A stretch of DNA of 64,000 bases, taken from positions 29,274,305-29,338,304 of the forward strand of contig OY855908.1 in the NCBI GenBank assembly GCA_963693305.1, read 5' to 3'. Position numbers and translations under genes: made by a program. Below the pieces are notes generated by a model. The model searched no databases. It was not told the origin of the DNA and saw nothing but the letters and a program-made list of their open reading frames with translations. Below are positions 21,268 to 32,444 of the stretch, in pieces. The stretch's first letter is position 1. The number at the start of each line of letters is the position of its first letter. The stretch comes from Meandrina meandrites (lineage: Eukaryota > Cnidaria > Anthozoa > Scleractinia > Meandrinidae).

Positions 21268-21860
21268 TGATGGTTTTCACTGTCACGCAATAAAAAATAA
21301 AATCGAAACCATTCAACGACAGAAGCTATGAATTTCAGTTATTATTGAAGATACATAGATAAACAATTTGTCCAAGTCTCAGGTCTGTGCGGTGCACCGT
21401 TTGTGAGTTATTTTCCGAAACTTTCCACGCAAATTTATAAGGCTCAGTATGGAGACGCCATATTTGTGTCCTTCCGAGGGGCACAAATATGGCCGCCGTG
21501 ATGTCAGAGAAACCATCTGGAACTTAATTTTGCTATTAATAGCGATTAATTTTGGCTCATGATCTATTATACTTTTACATAAACAGCAGTTAGTACATTG
21601 GGAATGTTCAATCTGCAAAAATGGAAAGGAAAGGCCTTTTTTGAATCAAAACAACTTTGTCACGGCACTCAGCTTGATATCACACAGGGCGGAGAAATCA
21701 AATATTCAAAATGCTCTGTTGTAAAAACGAAGGGCACAACCAAGCTGGAAATTTGCAAAAAGATATATTTTTAGTTCATCTTACACCTAGTGGCATCGAA
21801 AGTTTAGCAGGCGTATTGAATTTTGATTTCAAAATTTTATGACGTAACGTGAAAACCAAG
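21268..21860. mobile_element. 593-bp MITE, copy 1
   Basis: It is flanked by AAT (21265-21267 and 21861-21863), and its ends pair as TGGTTTTCAC with GTGAAAACCA. The copy at 27028-27620 has the same length and near-identical sequence. A short hairpin (GCCATATTTGTG and CACAAATATGGC) lies in the middle. Apparent open frames of about 80 codons are side effects. Empty sites exist at about 2275 and 62015. Confidence 0.75.
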
Positions 21861-22388
21861 AATAGCAGGCGTAACTGTTGCCTTGAATGCATGTTACAAA
21901 CACGTTAAATATATATTGATTGCAAATCAAATTCACCAGCAGGTCAGGTAGTAAAGCGGAACAGAAGAAACATTTCAAACATGATAATCACCCGGTACGT
22001 TTGTTTGACCCTTGGTAACTTATCATCTTGAAATGAGTGGCTCTGGTCTGAAGAGAATTTGAATTGTGCTCGCAATGACTCTGTTTGTCATTGTGCTGGA
22101 TATTTTGCATCTGGCAATACCAGGCATAGACAATCAAACCAATAATCGATATCAATCGATCACAATCAAAGATTGATATCAATTTCTGATTCCAATCAAT
22201 AGACATCGATAAAGAAATAAAGTTGTGAGTGCGATTAATATTGATTTCCGATAGAAATCGATAATGATTGATTTATCGAATGTTATCGAATGATGTTTAT
22301 TATTATTGGAAACGATTTTTGTCATTTTACAAGTTAATCATTGACACAATGTTATCTGTGTAGTTTTGTTGAGTCATTCAATCATCAT

Positions 22389-22691
22389 GTGGGAGGCGCG
22401 GTGGCCTAATGGTTAGTGCGCTGGACTCCGGATAGGGCGGGCTGGGTTCGAGCCCTGGCCGGGGAACTGCATTGTGTTCTTGGGCAAGATACTTTACTCT
22501 CATAGTGCCTCTCTCCACCCAGGTGTATAAATGGGTACCGGCAAATTTACTGCTGGGGGTAACCCTGCGATGGACTAGCATCCCATCCAGGGGGGAGTAG
22601 CAATACTCCTAGTCGCTTCATGCTACAGAAACCTGGATAAGCTCCGGCCTGATGGGCCCCAAGTCTCGTATGCAGACCTTTACCTTTACCT
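22389..22691 (+). mobile_element. Full-length tRNA-derived SINE with 13-bp target duplication
   Basis: It begins GTGGGAGGCGCGGTGGCC, has A-box-like TGGCCTAATGGTTAGTG and B-box-like GGTTCGAGCCC, and ends in a CTTTAC-type tail. ATTCAATCATCAT flanks both sides (22376-22388 and 22692-22704). The empty site, TCATTCAATCATCATAGTAT, is intact in the ZNF-a intron (about 2768) and the ZNF-b intron (about 15840). The insertion is therefore younger than the duplications. Confidence 0.9.
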
Positions 22692-22745
22692 ATTCAATCA
22701 TCATAGTATGCAATAGTTTCACAAATATCAACAAAATACTATAGG

Positions 22746-23018
22746 AACTTCAAAAACTCATTAATAATTTATACAAAAGAAATTAATGTTTAATGAGTGT
22801 CTTCAGATCTGATAAAAACGCGGTTAAACTTTACATCCAATTTTCTAGGCCAAAATAACCTCAAATCGAAATATAAGGGCATGAATGAGTTGATCTACAT
22901 CAGAAGATTTTGAAGCCGTGCAATAAATTTGCAGTTCGTGTTTTATCAAGTCTAAAACACTCGGCTGCGCCTTGTGTTTTAAACTTGATAAAACCCTGCT
23001 GCTCATTTATTAAACATT
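22746..23018. mobile_element. ~280-bp MITE, copy 1
   Basis: A reverse-complement copy is at about 59710-59990. It contains the hairpin GTGTTTTATCAAGTCTAAAA with an inverted partner. The sister site at about 15895 runs ACTATTAGAACAAAAACG without it. Boundaries are approximate. Confidence 0.6.
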
Positions 23019-23622
23019 ACAAAAACAAAAACAGGAACAATTTGGTATTTTTATTGATCTTCAGCTTAAGCAGAGTTCATAATACAGGAAGAAGAAGTAG
23101 TTGCGGCCAAAATAGTGGCGTGCAATCCTCGGGTAGTCTAGTTATAGCAATGCCATAAATATAAAGGAGAATAAATAGCAAAATCAGTCTTTTTGTCATT
23201 TCAGTTAGTTGCATTAAGAAAGAAATCTGGCAAGCATATAAATGGGTTAGGTGCTCGTCGTAGTTCAACTTGCGACTACTTGTATCTACTTGCGTTTCTG
23301 TTTGGCCAGGGCTTCAATGACGTTATGATTCCCTTAATTTGTATATTTTTCAAATTTTAATACAGATATTTGAAAACAGGAAACGCGATTGTGGACTTCT
23401 TAACGTTATGCCTAAAATTGCAAGGGGTGAAGATTTAATCATGGTAACAGTGTAATTTCTACTGGGTCAGTTCATTAATTATGGAGAAAATTGTAACAAG
23501 TACAGCTATGCAATAAAGCGACTTAACGACCGGTCAGGCGATACCAATTTTCTGCAATCATTTCCATAGGAATAATCAGAAGCATCTACCTTGACATCAG
23601 AGCTCACTTAACAAGCAACACC

Positions 23623-24735
23623 ATGCCTCGCCTGAAGGATGCCAGCTGTTTCGCGCCTGTTGGCGACGAAGGATATGTTACTCGACGTAAAGTGGCAATG
23701 AAGATGACAGTTTACAAGCACAGTGAACAAGCACACAATGGAATGAAGCGGTATGCATGTGAGTATTGTAACAAATGCTTTCGCACATCGTCAAACTGTA
23801 AAAGACACGAACGAACACATACAAGAGAGAAGCCGTTTTCATGCGAGCACTGTAATAAGTGCAGGACACACAAACGAACACATACAGGAGTGAAGCCCTA
23901 TCAATGCAAGCATTGTATTAAGTGCTTTGGCGATTTACCATCCTGTAAGACACATAAAAGAACGCATAAAGGAGAGAAGCCGTTTTCATGCAAACATTGC
24001 AATAAGAGCTTTGGCTGTTCATCACATTGCAAGAGGCATGAACGAACACATACAGGAGAGAAGCCGTTTTCATGCAGGCATTGTAATAAGAGCTTTAGCC
24101 ACTCGTCAAATTGCAAGACACACGAACGAACACATACAGGAGAAAAGCCGTTTTCATGCAAACATTGCAATAAAAGCTTTAGCCACTCGTCAAATTGCAA
24201 GAATCACGAACGGACACATACAGGAGAGAAGCCGTCTTCATGCAAGCATTGTAATAAGAGCTTCAGCCAATTGTCAAGTTGCAAGAAACATGAACGAACA
24301 CATACGGGAGAGAGGCCGTTTTCATGCAAACATTGTAATAAGTGCTTTATCTCTTTGTCAAATTGCAAGGAACACGAACGAACACATACAGGAGAGAAGC
24401 CGTTTTCATGCAAACATTGCAATAAGTGCTTCACCCAATCGTCACAGTGCAAGAGACATGAACGAACACACACGGGGGTGAAACCATACTCATGCAAGCA
24501 CTGTAATAAAAGATTTACCCGATCATCAAACTACAAGATCCATGAAAAGCAACACCTTCAAGAACCAACAGCAACTTCCTTTGGGAAAAAGTCCCGTATA
24601 TTGTCCTCCTTGACTGAAGTAAATTCAAGCCAAGTTGAAAGCCTCACCTGTTGGATTTGTCAGGAGGAATTTAGCAGTGAGGCATGTATCGTCCAACATT
24701 ACGATGATCATATGATAAAGGCAATGCTTTCTTAA
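23623..24735 (+). CDS. ZNF-c: polydactyl C2H2 zinc-finger protein
   Basis: The 370-residue product has leader 1-43 (TRRKVAMKM type, as in ZNF-d), a finger at 44-71, a damaged unit at 72-92, then eight more fingers from 93 to 311, and the conserved tail at 312-370 with CWIC and the HYDDH end. The damaged unit reads FSCEHCNKC and then RTHKRTH: seven residues (21 bases) are missing, so the metal site cannot form normally. The frame stays open, so the rest can still fold. The tail groups with ZNF-a (SRILSSLTEVN), lacking the KSLKQGRH insert. Expected to be nuclear and DNA-binding; targets are unknown. The ATG context is ACCATGC. Confidence 0.88.
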   Translation: MPRLKDASCFAPVGDEGYVTRRKVAMKMTVYKHSEQAHNGMKRYACEYCNKCFRTSSNCKRHERTHTREKPFSCEHCNKCRTHKRTHTGVKPYQCKHCIKCFGDLPSCKTHKRTHKGEKPFSCKHCNKSFGCSSHCKRHERTHTGEKPFSCRHCNKSFSHSSNCKTHERTHTGEKPFSCKHCNKSFSHSSNCKNHERTHTGEKPSSCKHCNKSFSQLSSCKKHERTHTGERPFSCKHCNKCFISLSNCKEHERTHTGEKPFSCKHCNKCFTQSSQCKRHERTHTGVKPYSCKHCNKRFTRSSNYKIHEKQHLQEPTATSFGKKSRILSSLTEVNSSQVESLTCWICQEEFSSEACIVQHYDDHMIKAMLS

Positions 24736-26364
24736 TGACATTTTAAGTCACAGAGCCCGTCTGTCGATCTGCCCCGTCCGTCTCTTTGTCAATCTGTGGA
24801 CGTAAATGGGATTTTCTCCTATGAACATGGGTGTTTACCATTTAATAAAAATTTTGAAAATCTCGGTTGGGTTGATTTCCGTTCGGGAAGACCGCGTTAC
24901 ATTAAGAAACAAGTCTCGTTCGTTGCAGGTTCCTGTCTGTTCTGTGTCTCTTGCTCCTTGAATCTCCCGCGAAAGGTGTTGGTGTTCCATCTTAGAGTTC
25001 TCTGGTGACGAGGAAAATCTGATAACTTAGGGCCTCTTCATATGAGCCTGGTAATCGGGTTGGCTCGTTTGCCAGGACGAATTTTGTCGTCTGTTCATAT
25101 GAGAAATGTTAGCCCGGTCGACCGGGATGATATTCAAGAAACAAAAGCAAAATGCATGACGCCACATAAACTTATATCGTTCGCGATTATCATAGTTTTG
25201 TCGAATCTAGATCTTGTAACTTTTGTAATAAAGCTTATTTAAATACATTTGAAGTGGCAATGCATACAAGGCAAAATTATGATATTTTGGCAGCACTGTT
25301 GCGAAAGCGAAGCAAATGTTTTTTTTTTTAAAGTTTCGTCCAGTTCACCGGGTTGGCGGGGAAAATTTTCATCCCGGTTGCCGAGAAATCTCGGTAACCG
25401 GGCTGGCCCGCCTTCTCGTACAAACACATCAAAATTTTTACAAATGAAATGGGAGTGAGGCTTTTTCTCAGTAACTGGGCTCATATGAAGAGGCCTTTAG
25501 AATATACGATACTGAAATTAATATTCCTGCAGTAGCTGCTATAAACCCTAAACGCCCACCTGTGAAGAACTCACCGAAGACTGACCGCCATTTTAGTTGA
25601 AGCTTAGCAAGGCACCGAGAGAGGCCTGGCTGTGAGAAAGACCGCGAAAGGCTTGGGACTGGTAAGAATGCGAGAAACCTGTAAATGAAGCACAAATTTT
25701 TATTGGGAACGTTTCCTCTGGGGAAACAGCGTTACCTTTTCAGCAATTTCGTTTATTTCGGACATTTTTCATTGGAACGAACCGAAAAGTCGTGTTTCAT
25801 TTGCTTCCCAACCCGAATTTGCGGAAATTTCTGTCAATGGTAAACACGCCACAAGTCTCTTTTTTTTCCTTGGGTTAATTTTCACCTTTTGCCACCGTTT
25901 TAAGCATAAGATATCTGCAAATCGTTTTGCAGCTACCATAAACGCGATGATAAACCTCATGTTGGTTTGCAGTATGAGATTTTATTATCATGTGATTGCA
26001 CATTGATATATAAAGTTGTTTTGCTCATTTTGTCATTTTCTGTAGCAGAGTTTTTTAACTTTTGTCTCGAGCTAAGTGTGACATCGCTTTCTTTCAGCAA
26101 ACGTGTGCAGAATAGGGATGTGTATATTTAATGAAGACGTTGTTAGACTGACGGACTGTAAAAGCTAGTTCACTAATAACCCTGTTCACGTTGTTTCTAT
26201 GTTGTTTTTCGTCTATTTCTTATCTTTATTATTCAGCGGCTTGTCAGTGACAGGTTTATAAAAATGACATATTATTTTTAATATTTAAATTTCGTGCGTT
26301 ACGGATATGTTGCATGTGTTTGTGTTTATGTTCCGCAGTCCTAGCTGCACTGTACGCAGAACAT
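24736..26364. repeat. 3' flank of ZNF-c, long form
   Basis: This is shared with the ZNF-e flank (48281-49520), starting at TTTGTCAATCTGTGGA. It is interrupted by the MITE at 25030-25496. The part after about 25680 aligns with the flanks of all units. No gene is seen. Confidence 0.7.
25030..25496. mobile_element. 467-bp MITE with TTA target duplication
   Basis: The ends are GGGCCTCTTCATATGAGCC and the complement AGGCCTCTTCATATGAGCC. TTA flanks it (25027-25029 and 25497-25499). The empty site is in the ZNF-e flank, GATAACTTAGAATATGATAG (about 48557). A three-base TTA duplication suggests a PIF/Harbinger-type mobiliser. There is no transposase. Confidence 0.8.
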
Positions 26365-26728
26365 ATGTGAACGATATTAGGGACCTTTAGATCTGAATAC
26401 GAGATCGAGTACGAGGACGACTTTCGAATTTCAATCCAGTTACGTTCCCAGAGCCCTCACCCCTCCCTATTGCTGACCAGTTGAAAAGGAGATTTGGTAT
26501 GAGATTGGTGTGAAATGTGATAATCGAAAGCATAAGCACTAGGTGTAAACAGTCGTACTCGTATTCAATTTCGTGTTCGTGCTCCGATTTCATGATCTCT
26601 AGCTATCTCTTCAACCAGTGTTAGGATTTTATCAGCCTTTCTTAGGTTACCTAACCTCCTATGCAGACATTTCTTTGGCTCGTCACGCACTCCACCTCAT
26701 CGTTCACCGAGGAGGAGTGCGTGACGAA
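26365..26728. repeat. R2 block, copy 2
   Basis: This is paralogous to 8965-9303, including the CTCGTCACGCACTCC hairpin at about 26675-26732. Confidence 0.65.
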
Positions 26729-27027
26729 CCAAAAGTAGCAGTCTGTTGAATCACTCCGTTACGAAAAGTGCATTGTTAGTTACTGAAATGAGAGTTTATA
26801 TTGAGTTCTTGCTTCACATGGCGACCTTTCATACAGTGAAAGAGGATTGTTACACGAGAAAGGGTTATCAAGATTATTCTATAATGTTATATGGAGTAGT
26901 TTGGTTATATTTTTTCCCACATCTAGCAAGAATGGTTCTCCGTATGTAAAAATAAAATAGTAGCCGTTTATATTGGTAGTTTCTATATTGGATATTTACC
27001 GTTCACAATTCCTGAGTTGCAATTAAT
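26729..27027. repeat. R3 flank block at ZNF-c
   Basis: It starts CCGTTACGAAAAGTGCATTG and is interrupted by a MITE after AATTAAT. The block resumes at about 29963. Confidence 0.65.
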
Positions 27028-27620
27028 TGGTGGTTTTCACTGTCACGCAATAAAAAAATAAAATCGAAACCATTCAACGACAGAAGCTATGAATTTCAGA
27101 TATTATAGAAGATAAATAGATAAACAATTTGTCCAAGTCTCAGGTCTGTGCGGTGCACCGTTTGCGAGTTATTTGCCGAAACTTTCCACGCAAATTTATA
27201 AGGCTCAACATGGAGACGCCATATTTGTGTCCTTCCGAGGGGCACAAATATGGCCGCCGTGATGTCAGAGAAACCATCTGGAACTTAATTTTGCTATTAA
27301 TAGCGGCTACTTTTGGCTCATGATCTACTTTACTTTTACATAAACAGCACTTAGTACATTGGCAATGTTCAATCTGCAAAAATAGAAAGGAAAGGCCTTT
27401 TTCGAATCAAAACAACTTTGTCACGGCACTCGGCTTGATATCACATATGCGGAGAACTCGAATATTCAAAATGCTCTGTTTTAAAAACGAAGGGCACAAC
27501 CAAGCTGGAAATTTGCAGAACGATATATATTTAGTTCATCTTACACCTAGTGGCATCGAAAGCTTAGCAAGCCTATTGAATTTTGATTTCAGAATTTTAT
27601 GACGTAACATGAAAACCAAG
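27028..27620. mobile_element. 593-bp MITE, copy 2
   Basis: It has the same length as 21268-21860, with AAT duplicated (27025-27027 and 27621-27623). The empty site is CAATTAATAAAC, seen at about 270 and 36690. Confidence 0.8.
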
Positions 27621-27644
27621 AATAAACCTACATATGTTTAAGTT

Positions 27645-29962
27645 TAATATATAGATTTAGGCAGGCCTAAAAGCGGAGCTCCCATTTATTAATTTTTTTG
27701 CTCGAGTTAATTACAGTGCTGCTAAATAAGTACACACTATATTTCTAAGCTTTATACGGTGGTCCATATAGGTATAAAATAAATTTTAATCGGTCATGGT
27801 TTAACTTAATATCTTAAAAATCTCTCCTGGTTTTGGTGAGGAAAGCGACGTCAATATATTGCGGTTAACTCGTCTGAAAAACTCTGAATTTTCTTGCTCG
27901 TGGCAGGTTCTAAAATTGAAATTGACGAGTGCACTTTATTAGGTTCCTCACGTACGAACGTAGGCGCAAAACAAATCTTTGAAAACTGTTTACAACGTTT
28001 ACCATACACTATTAAATTAATACACCTCTAGGACCTTTATGAGTTATTCAATGTAAAAAGAATCTTGACCTTGTTTTGATTACTACAAAACTATCAGGGC
28101 AAGAAAAACAACTCAAGGCAAAAAACAGAAAACAAAGTGAACTCGCTTCTTAACGCAGTAATCAAAATGAACTCACGCCACGGCAAACTGAGAAAATCAC
28201 GGCGGCAAAACTAACACTGCAATGTATGGTCAATTGATGGTGCCGGTTATGTAAGTCATTTGAAGGAAATTTTTGTGTAAGAATTGTGGCAGTTTGTGAT
28301 TTGGGAAGAAGTGCACGCTAACTTAGAATAAGCTTACAATAATGTTGTTTTGACTTGCGGTTTGGTTGCATGATTGTTTTATCGTACGCGTTGCTAAGAG
28401 AATTTTATGTAGAGAACTCTGAGAACTGAATGAATTTTCTTCATTTCTGGTAAGTAAATATCCTTTAGGCGAAGCCTGAACTCACTCAGCCAAGCACAGG
28501 TAACTCGCAACGAGACCGGCGAAATATTCATTTACGCATCTAAGATATTTCGGCAAACTCACTGATAAGGGCACTGATATAAGAGAAACAAAACAAATGC
28601 AAGCGAGCCGAAATCGTGATTTCGATGTTAATAATTTGTTTTTAAAAATCCAATAATGAACATCACAGTTAACTCCACTAACTAAAACAGAAAATAGTTC
28701 GTCTAAGCGAAATATTTAATAAACAATGTCTGTATAAAATGTACAAACATGAACACGTTTGATAAATATTTGCATGCGGGAAGATCAGAAAACCGACACA
28801 ACTTCAAAAATGAAGTATAATTCTCTCAATATAAAATTGGACTTATTCTTAGTACACACATTTACGTTTGTTACCTTATTATTGGAGAAGGCTTGTAAAT
28901 TCTGCAGGGCAAAGCTTCAAACCATGCAGCCCAATAAAAATATCGGAGACGAACACGGCAGTTTCGTTGTAAGTTTTTTGTTGTAAGCTTTAAATACTCC
29001 TATCACCACCGCGCATAAATTATAGGAATTTTCAGCGAAGATCAATTTCTGTCTTTCCATCGTTGTAGCCTTTAACAGCCTTTTATGCTTCACTTCAGTG
29101 AACTTGATTAGCTCTGAGTTCACTTTTATTTGAGCTTCATTCAGTGATTTTCAGCCTTGTTCAGCCGCAGGTCGAATCCTTGTCATCGCTCTTTTTGACT
29201 TGTAGTCCGATATGTAACGTTCAAGTCTGCAATTATTTCGGATCTTCCCGTTATGAGGTTGTCCTAAATCATTTGGCGTAAGTTTCCATGATGTAGATGA
29301 GTGCATAGAGAGAGAAATATTCACGAAGACCTAAGTTCTCCAACAGCTTTCTTCGCGTCTTTCATTCAACTTAAAGGTGAACAGCGAGTACCAAAGATTT
29401 GCCGCCTTTTCATGCAATTGCTTCGTTTAAGTTGATATGAAATGTCCAGATCATTTTTTTGATGTGAGAAAAAATCTCTGAAGTATATAAAAACTTTAGA
29501 TGTGATGGGATAAAAAATAATAACGAAGAAATATTTTTTGCTGCTGACTTTCTTCACAAGTTTTCATTCCCGGGGAGAGCTTTTGCCGCCGTCTCACCCG
29601 ATCGATTCGTGTAGGCGAAATGAAATCCCTAGTCGATTTTCAACATTATAAAAAAAAAATGTGCAGTGTCCTACAAACTTCTACGATAGGCATTTTTTAA
29701 CTAAAGGGGGATGGTCAATATCAAACCTGTAAGAGGCCTGCCCAGGTCAAGCTTTTTCTGGAGTATGGCCGCCATTTTGGGCAACTTCGTTCGCACGTAC
29801 GTACGTATGTACGTATGTATGTAGAGCGCACGCGCCCGCGAGCCATGCCGCTTGCCACGATGACCATGAAAACTCAAACGCATGGTTTTCTCAATTTCTA
29901 TCCTCGCACGGTAGTTATGGGGCTCCGCTCAGCGGCCCTTCGGGCCGCTGTGGAGCTCCGCT
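27645..29962 (-). mobile_element. 2.3-kb 'G' element, copy 2 (inverted)
   Basis: This is a reverse-complement copy of 10069-12335. Its right end holds the hairpin CAGCGGCCCGAAGGGCCGCTG-like sequence near 29930, and a CGTA/TGTA microsatellite lies at about 29795-29825. The minus-strand frame 28917-29123 (IKFTEVKHKRLLKAT) matches 10917 onward in copy 1. The copies differ by many small changes. Confidence 0.6.
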
Positions 29963-30600
29963 ATTACATGTACTTCCAATTGCGTCTAAGGTTATTTTCC
30001 CTGTGTATTTATTCACAAAATCACTGCTTATATGTAGCATAGCTAGTGACAGTTTTTATTGAGAGCAAAAAATAATGGCCGATGATTTTGAAATGATTAA
30101 AGCTGTACTTCAGGTCGCACTGTTAGAACAACGGTAAAACTGCCACCTCGACATTCGAAGGTTTAAAACACTTCTTATTATTGACGTTATTGACAATGAA
30201 GATTTAAAAAAAAGGAGCACTCGTAAAGACCATAGAAATGAATGACGTCAAAAAATGTTCAATTGGCTTTGCAACGCGTGCGCGCGAATGTCACGGCTGG
30301 TAAGGTCGCATGTGTTGAACATTTCGCCCCGATTTTTCCTGCTGACGCATCAAACCTTGCGTGATTTTGTGTTATGAAAACGTCGCAACACACTTCTCGA
30401 ATCTTACGTTGCGTTACAAGTTACGTCTTTTTCATGTTTCATACTCCCGTTAACCATTACTTTCGACCAATGAGCGGACGATAATTCTTTCAGCTTTTGA
30501 ATAAAAAGAACTCAATATGCCTAAAAAGGATCAGTACCCAGGCGTTCTCGGCTCAACTGTGTCTGGGCTCTATTTCAAGTACTGGAAATAACTGAATATT
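29963..30600. repeat. Rest of the R3/A' flank at ZNF-c
   Basis: It resumes the array flank (ATCACTGCTTATATGTAGCA) and runs to a degenerate form of the hairpin (about 30510-30580). Homology to sister copies is lower here than elsewhere. Confidence 0.55.
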
Positions 30601-32324
30601 ATCATGACAATAGAGTACGACACTTGATATAGGGTATGGGTTATTGGGCAATCTATTTGCGTTGGCTCTTTCGCTGGCTTCATTTAGATTCGCCACACCG
30701 TGCTGAAGAGTCTCAATAAGGACGAAACAGCTGTCGACGGTGAAACGGTTGCAATCTTGCTATATCGGTTCTAGTCGTGTTGGTGCCCCAGAGTTTACTC
30801 TTTTACGTAGTATGATCAGCCTTGCAGTATTGTTTGTCAGTAGATATCCCATTATCCTCTGCGCTCTATATATTTTCGCGATTCCTTCCTTTGTGCACAT
30901 TTCTCGAACGACATCACTTGTCTTGTCAGCGAAGTTATTTAATCTGTTCAGCACGTCATGGCCAACCCACCGCCAATTTTACCACCGTTGCAAGTCGGAG
31001 TACAAGAAGTTCCAGCAAATATTCAGGCTGTTCCTCAAGCTGCTGTTCCTGAATTGCGGTCGGCTAAATCTTCTAACGAATTTGTACCCCCGGTCCAAAT
31101 ATGAACCCCTGCTGACCAACTCAACTAGCGGATTTGGACCCCATACGCGGTATTTGGTAGAAATAACAACATATACCATTGGTCGAGGTGTGTTAGACAT
31201 GTCTGCCAGAGAAGACAAAACTGCAGCGGTACAGGCGTTATTAGCGATTCCCGAGTTGCGCAGGGAACTGGGGCGAGTTTTAAATTTTAACCAATGGATA
31301 AATGGACGCCAACACATGCAAGATCACATCGAGTTTGGTCATCCTATCAAGTTTTGATGTTTTTAGGATGAACAGAGGCCAAGTTATGGACTTTCAAGCA
31401 TGTTTCAGAATCCATACAAACTCCTCTAATTTTGAGACAGCGTCCTCGAAAACCATCACTCTTATTTCTTTTCTCAGTTTTGAGGCAATTGTAAAATTTT
31501 GTCATTGACCTACTATCTGGAGAAGCTGAGATGAAAGTCACTATGTTTGCCCAAACCCTAACCCTCACTCTATAATTTACACCGTTGATTGGCTGGTGGT
31601 GTTCCTGTGTCCTAGCGGATTTGGCGCCCTGGATTTTTAACCCCGATCTAATTCAGCTAGCGGATTTGGACCCACATTTGCGGATTTGAATCCCCTCCAG
31701 CAAAAATCGCGTAAGGGAATGAAATCGTGATTAAACTTTTTTTCGTCACTCAGAGTTTTGTAGATTGAGCAGGTAGAATAAAAACACGTTCAACTAATAA
31801 ACCCCTTAAAGCTTTTTTCGTCAAGTGAGTTTTATTATTTGAATGAATGATAAATGGTTGAGTGAATTTACAGAAACCTAAAACAGATGCTAGACAATAA
31901 GACATTACTTGACTCTTATTACATTGTTTTCTTTGTGTTTTACTTTTCACAAATAGTTCCTTTTTTCTTTATACGTGTTCGACAGTAAAACAGTTTTTCA
32001 TAACGCAGAGAGCAAGTGCTAGTTTGACTTATTCACTGCGAATTTTTGCGGTTATGGTATAAGCTTAACAATGTGGCATGGGAAGCTTCGATACCAAGAT
32101 AATTCTACCAAAAGCGCAAAAAGAAAATTTAACTTATTTATGTCCACTTGTGAATTTTACGGGATTGCTTCTTTCTAAATAGTTTTTATTGAAGTATTTG
32201 GTGTTATGATCCCAAAGGGCACTGGCAAAAAGGTAAAAAAAACTTACAAATGGAATAAATTATCGATAGAGTAGTCCATAACTGCTAGCGGATTTTGATC
32301 CCGGGGTCCAAATCCGCTGTCCCG
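30601..32324. mobile_element. Insertion zone before ZNF-d with recurring AGCGGATTTGGACCC motifs
   Basis: There is no counterpart in the other units. The motif AGCGGATTTGGACCC or a variant recurs at about 31125, 31615, 31660 and 32284, with inverted forms at about 31088 and 32305. These look like termini of one or more nested DNA elements. I could not resolve the element borders. Confidence 0.4.
30740..31357 (+). CDS. Hypothetical 205-residue open frame inside the insertion zone
   Basis: I do not recognise this product. The first ~100 residues are hydrophobic and rich in Leu, Ser and Phe, and the last part reads VLDMSAREDKTAAVQALLAI, which is more protein-like. The opposite strand is also open over part of it (30760-30954 and 30979-31317), so the coding strand is unclear. 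It may be transposon coding sequence in a mixed frame, or chance. Confidence 0.2.
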   Translation: MKRLQSCYIGSSRVGAPEFTLLRSMISLAVLFVSRYPIILCALYIFAIPSFVHISRTTSLVLSAKLFNLFSTSWPTHRQFYHRCKSEYKKFQQIFRLFLKLLFLNCGRLNLLTNLYPRSKYEPLLTNSTSGFGPHTRYLVEITTYTIGRGVLDMSAREDKTAAVQALLAIPELRRELGRVLNFNQWINGRQHMQDHIEFGHPIKF

Positions 32325-32444
32325 CGTTCCAGCGTTGCAGCGCGAAAGTTGCCGGACTCCGAAGCCTGGGTTCCAGTGTTATCAATGTAATGGTGGCGTA
32401 CAATTGTGATTTGCTGTGGAAGTTATAAAGAATACAAAGCCAAG
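32325..32444 (+). promoter_or_regulatory. Promoter block and noncoding exon 1 of ZNF-d (short)
   Basis: It starts at CCGCGTTCCAGCGTTGCAGC, has AATGGTGGC (one base off the AATGGCGGC of other units) and ends CCAAG|GTGAGAGAG with GT at 32445-32446. The upstream TATA-containing part is missing, replaced by the insertion zone, so transcription could be altered. Confidence 0.4.

Larger units (their letters stand above)
21000..23569 (+). other. Putative intron 1 of ZNF-c
   Basis: This 2.6-kb interval runs from the donor to the acceptor CCATAG at 23564-23569. It contains a 593-bp MITE, part of the ATCGAT-rich element, a young SINE, a MITE at about 22746-23018, and conserved intron sequence. The last 300 bases differ from those of the other units until about 23540. 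Confidence 0.45.

Noticed and set aside
21379..21618. 79-79-codon frames shared by 21379 and 27140 (YLCPSEGHKYG)
   Set aside because: They are inside the 593-bp MITE and cross its central hairpin; a matching frame on the other strand reads the same motif.
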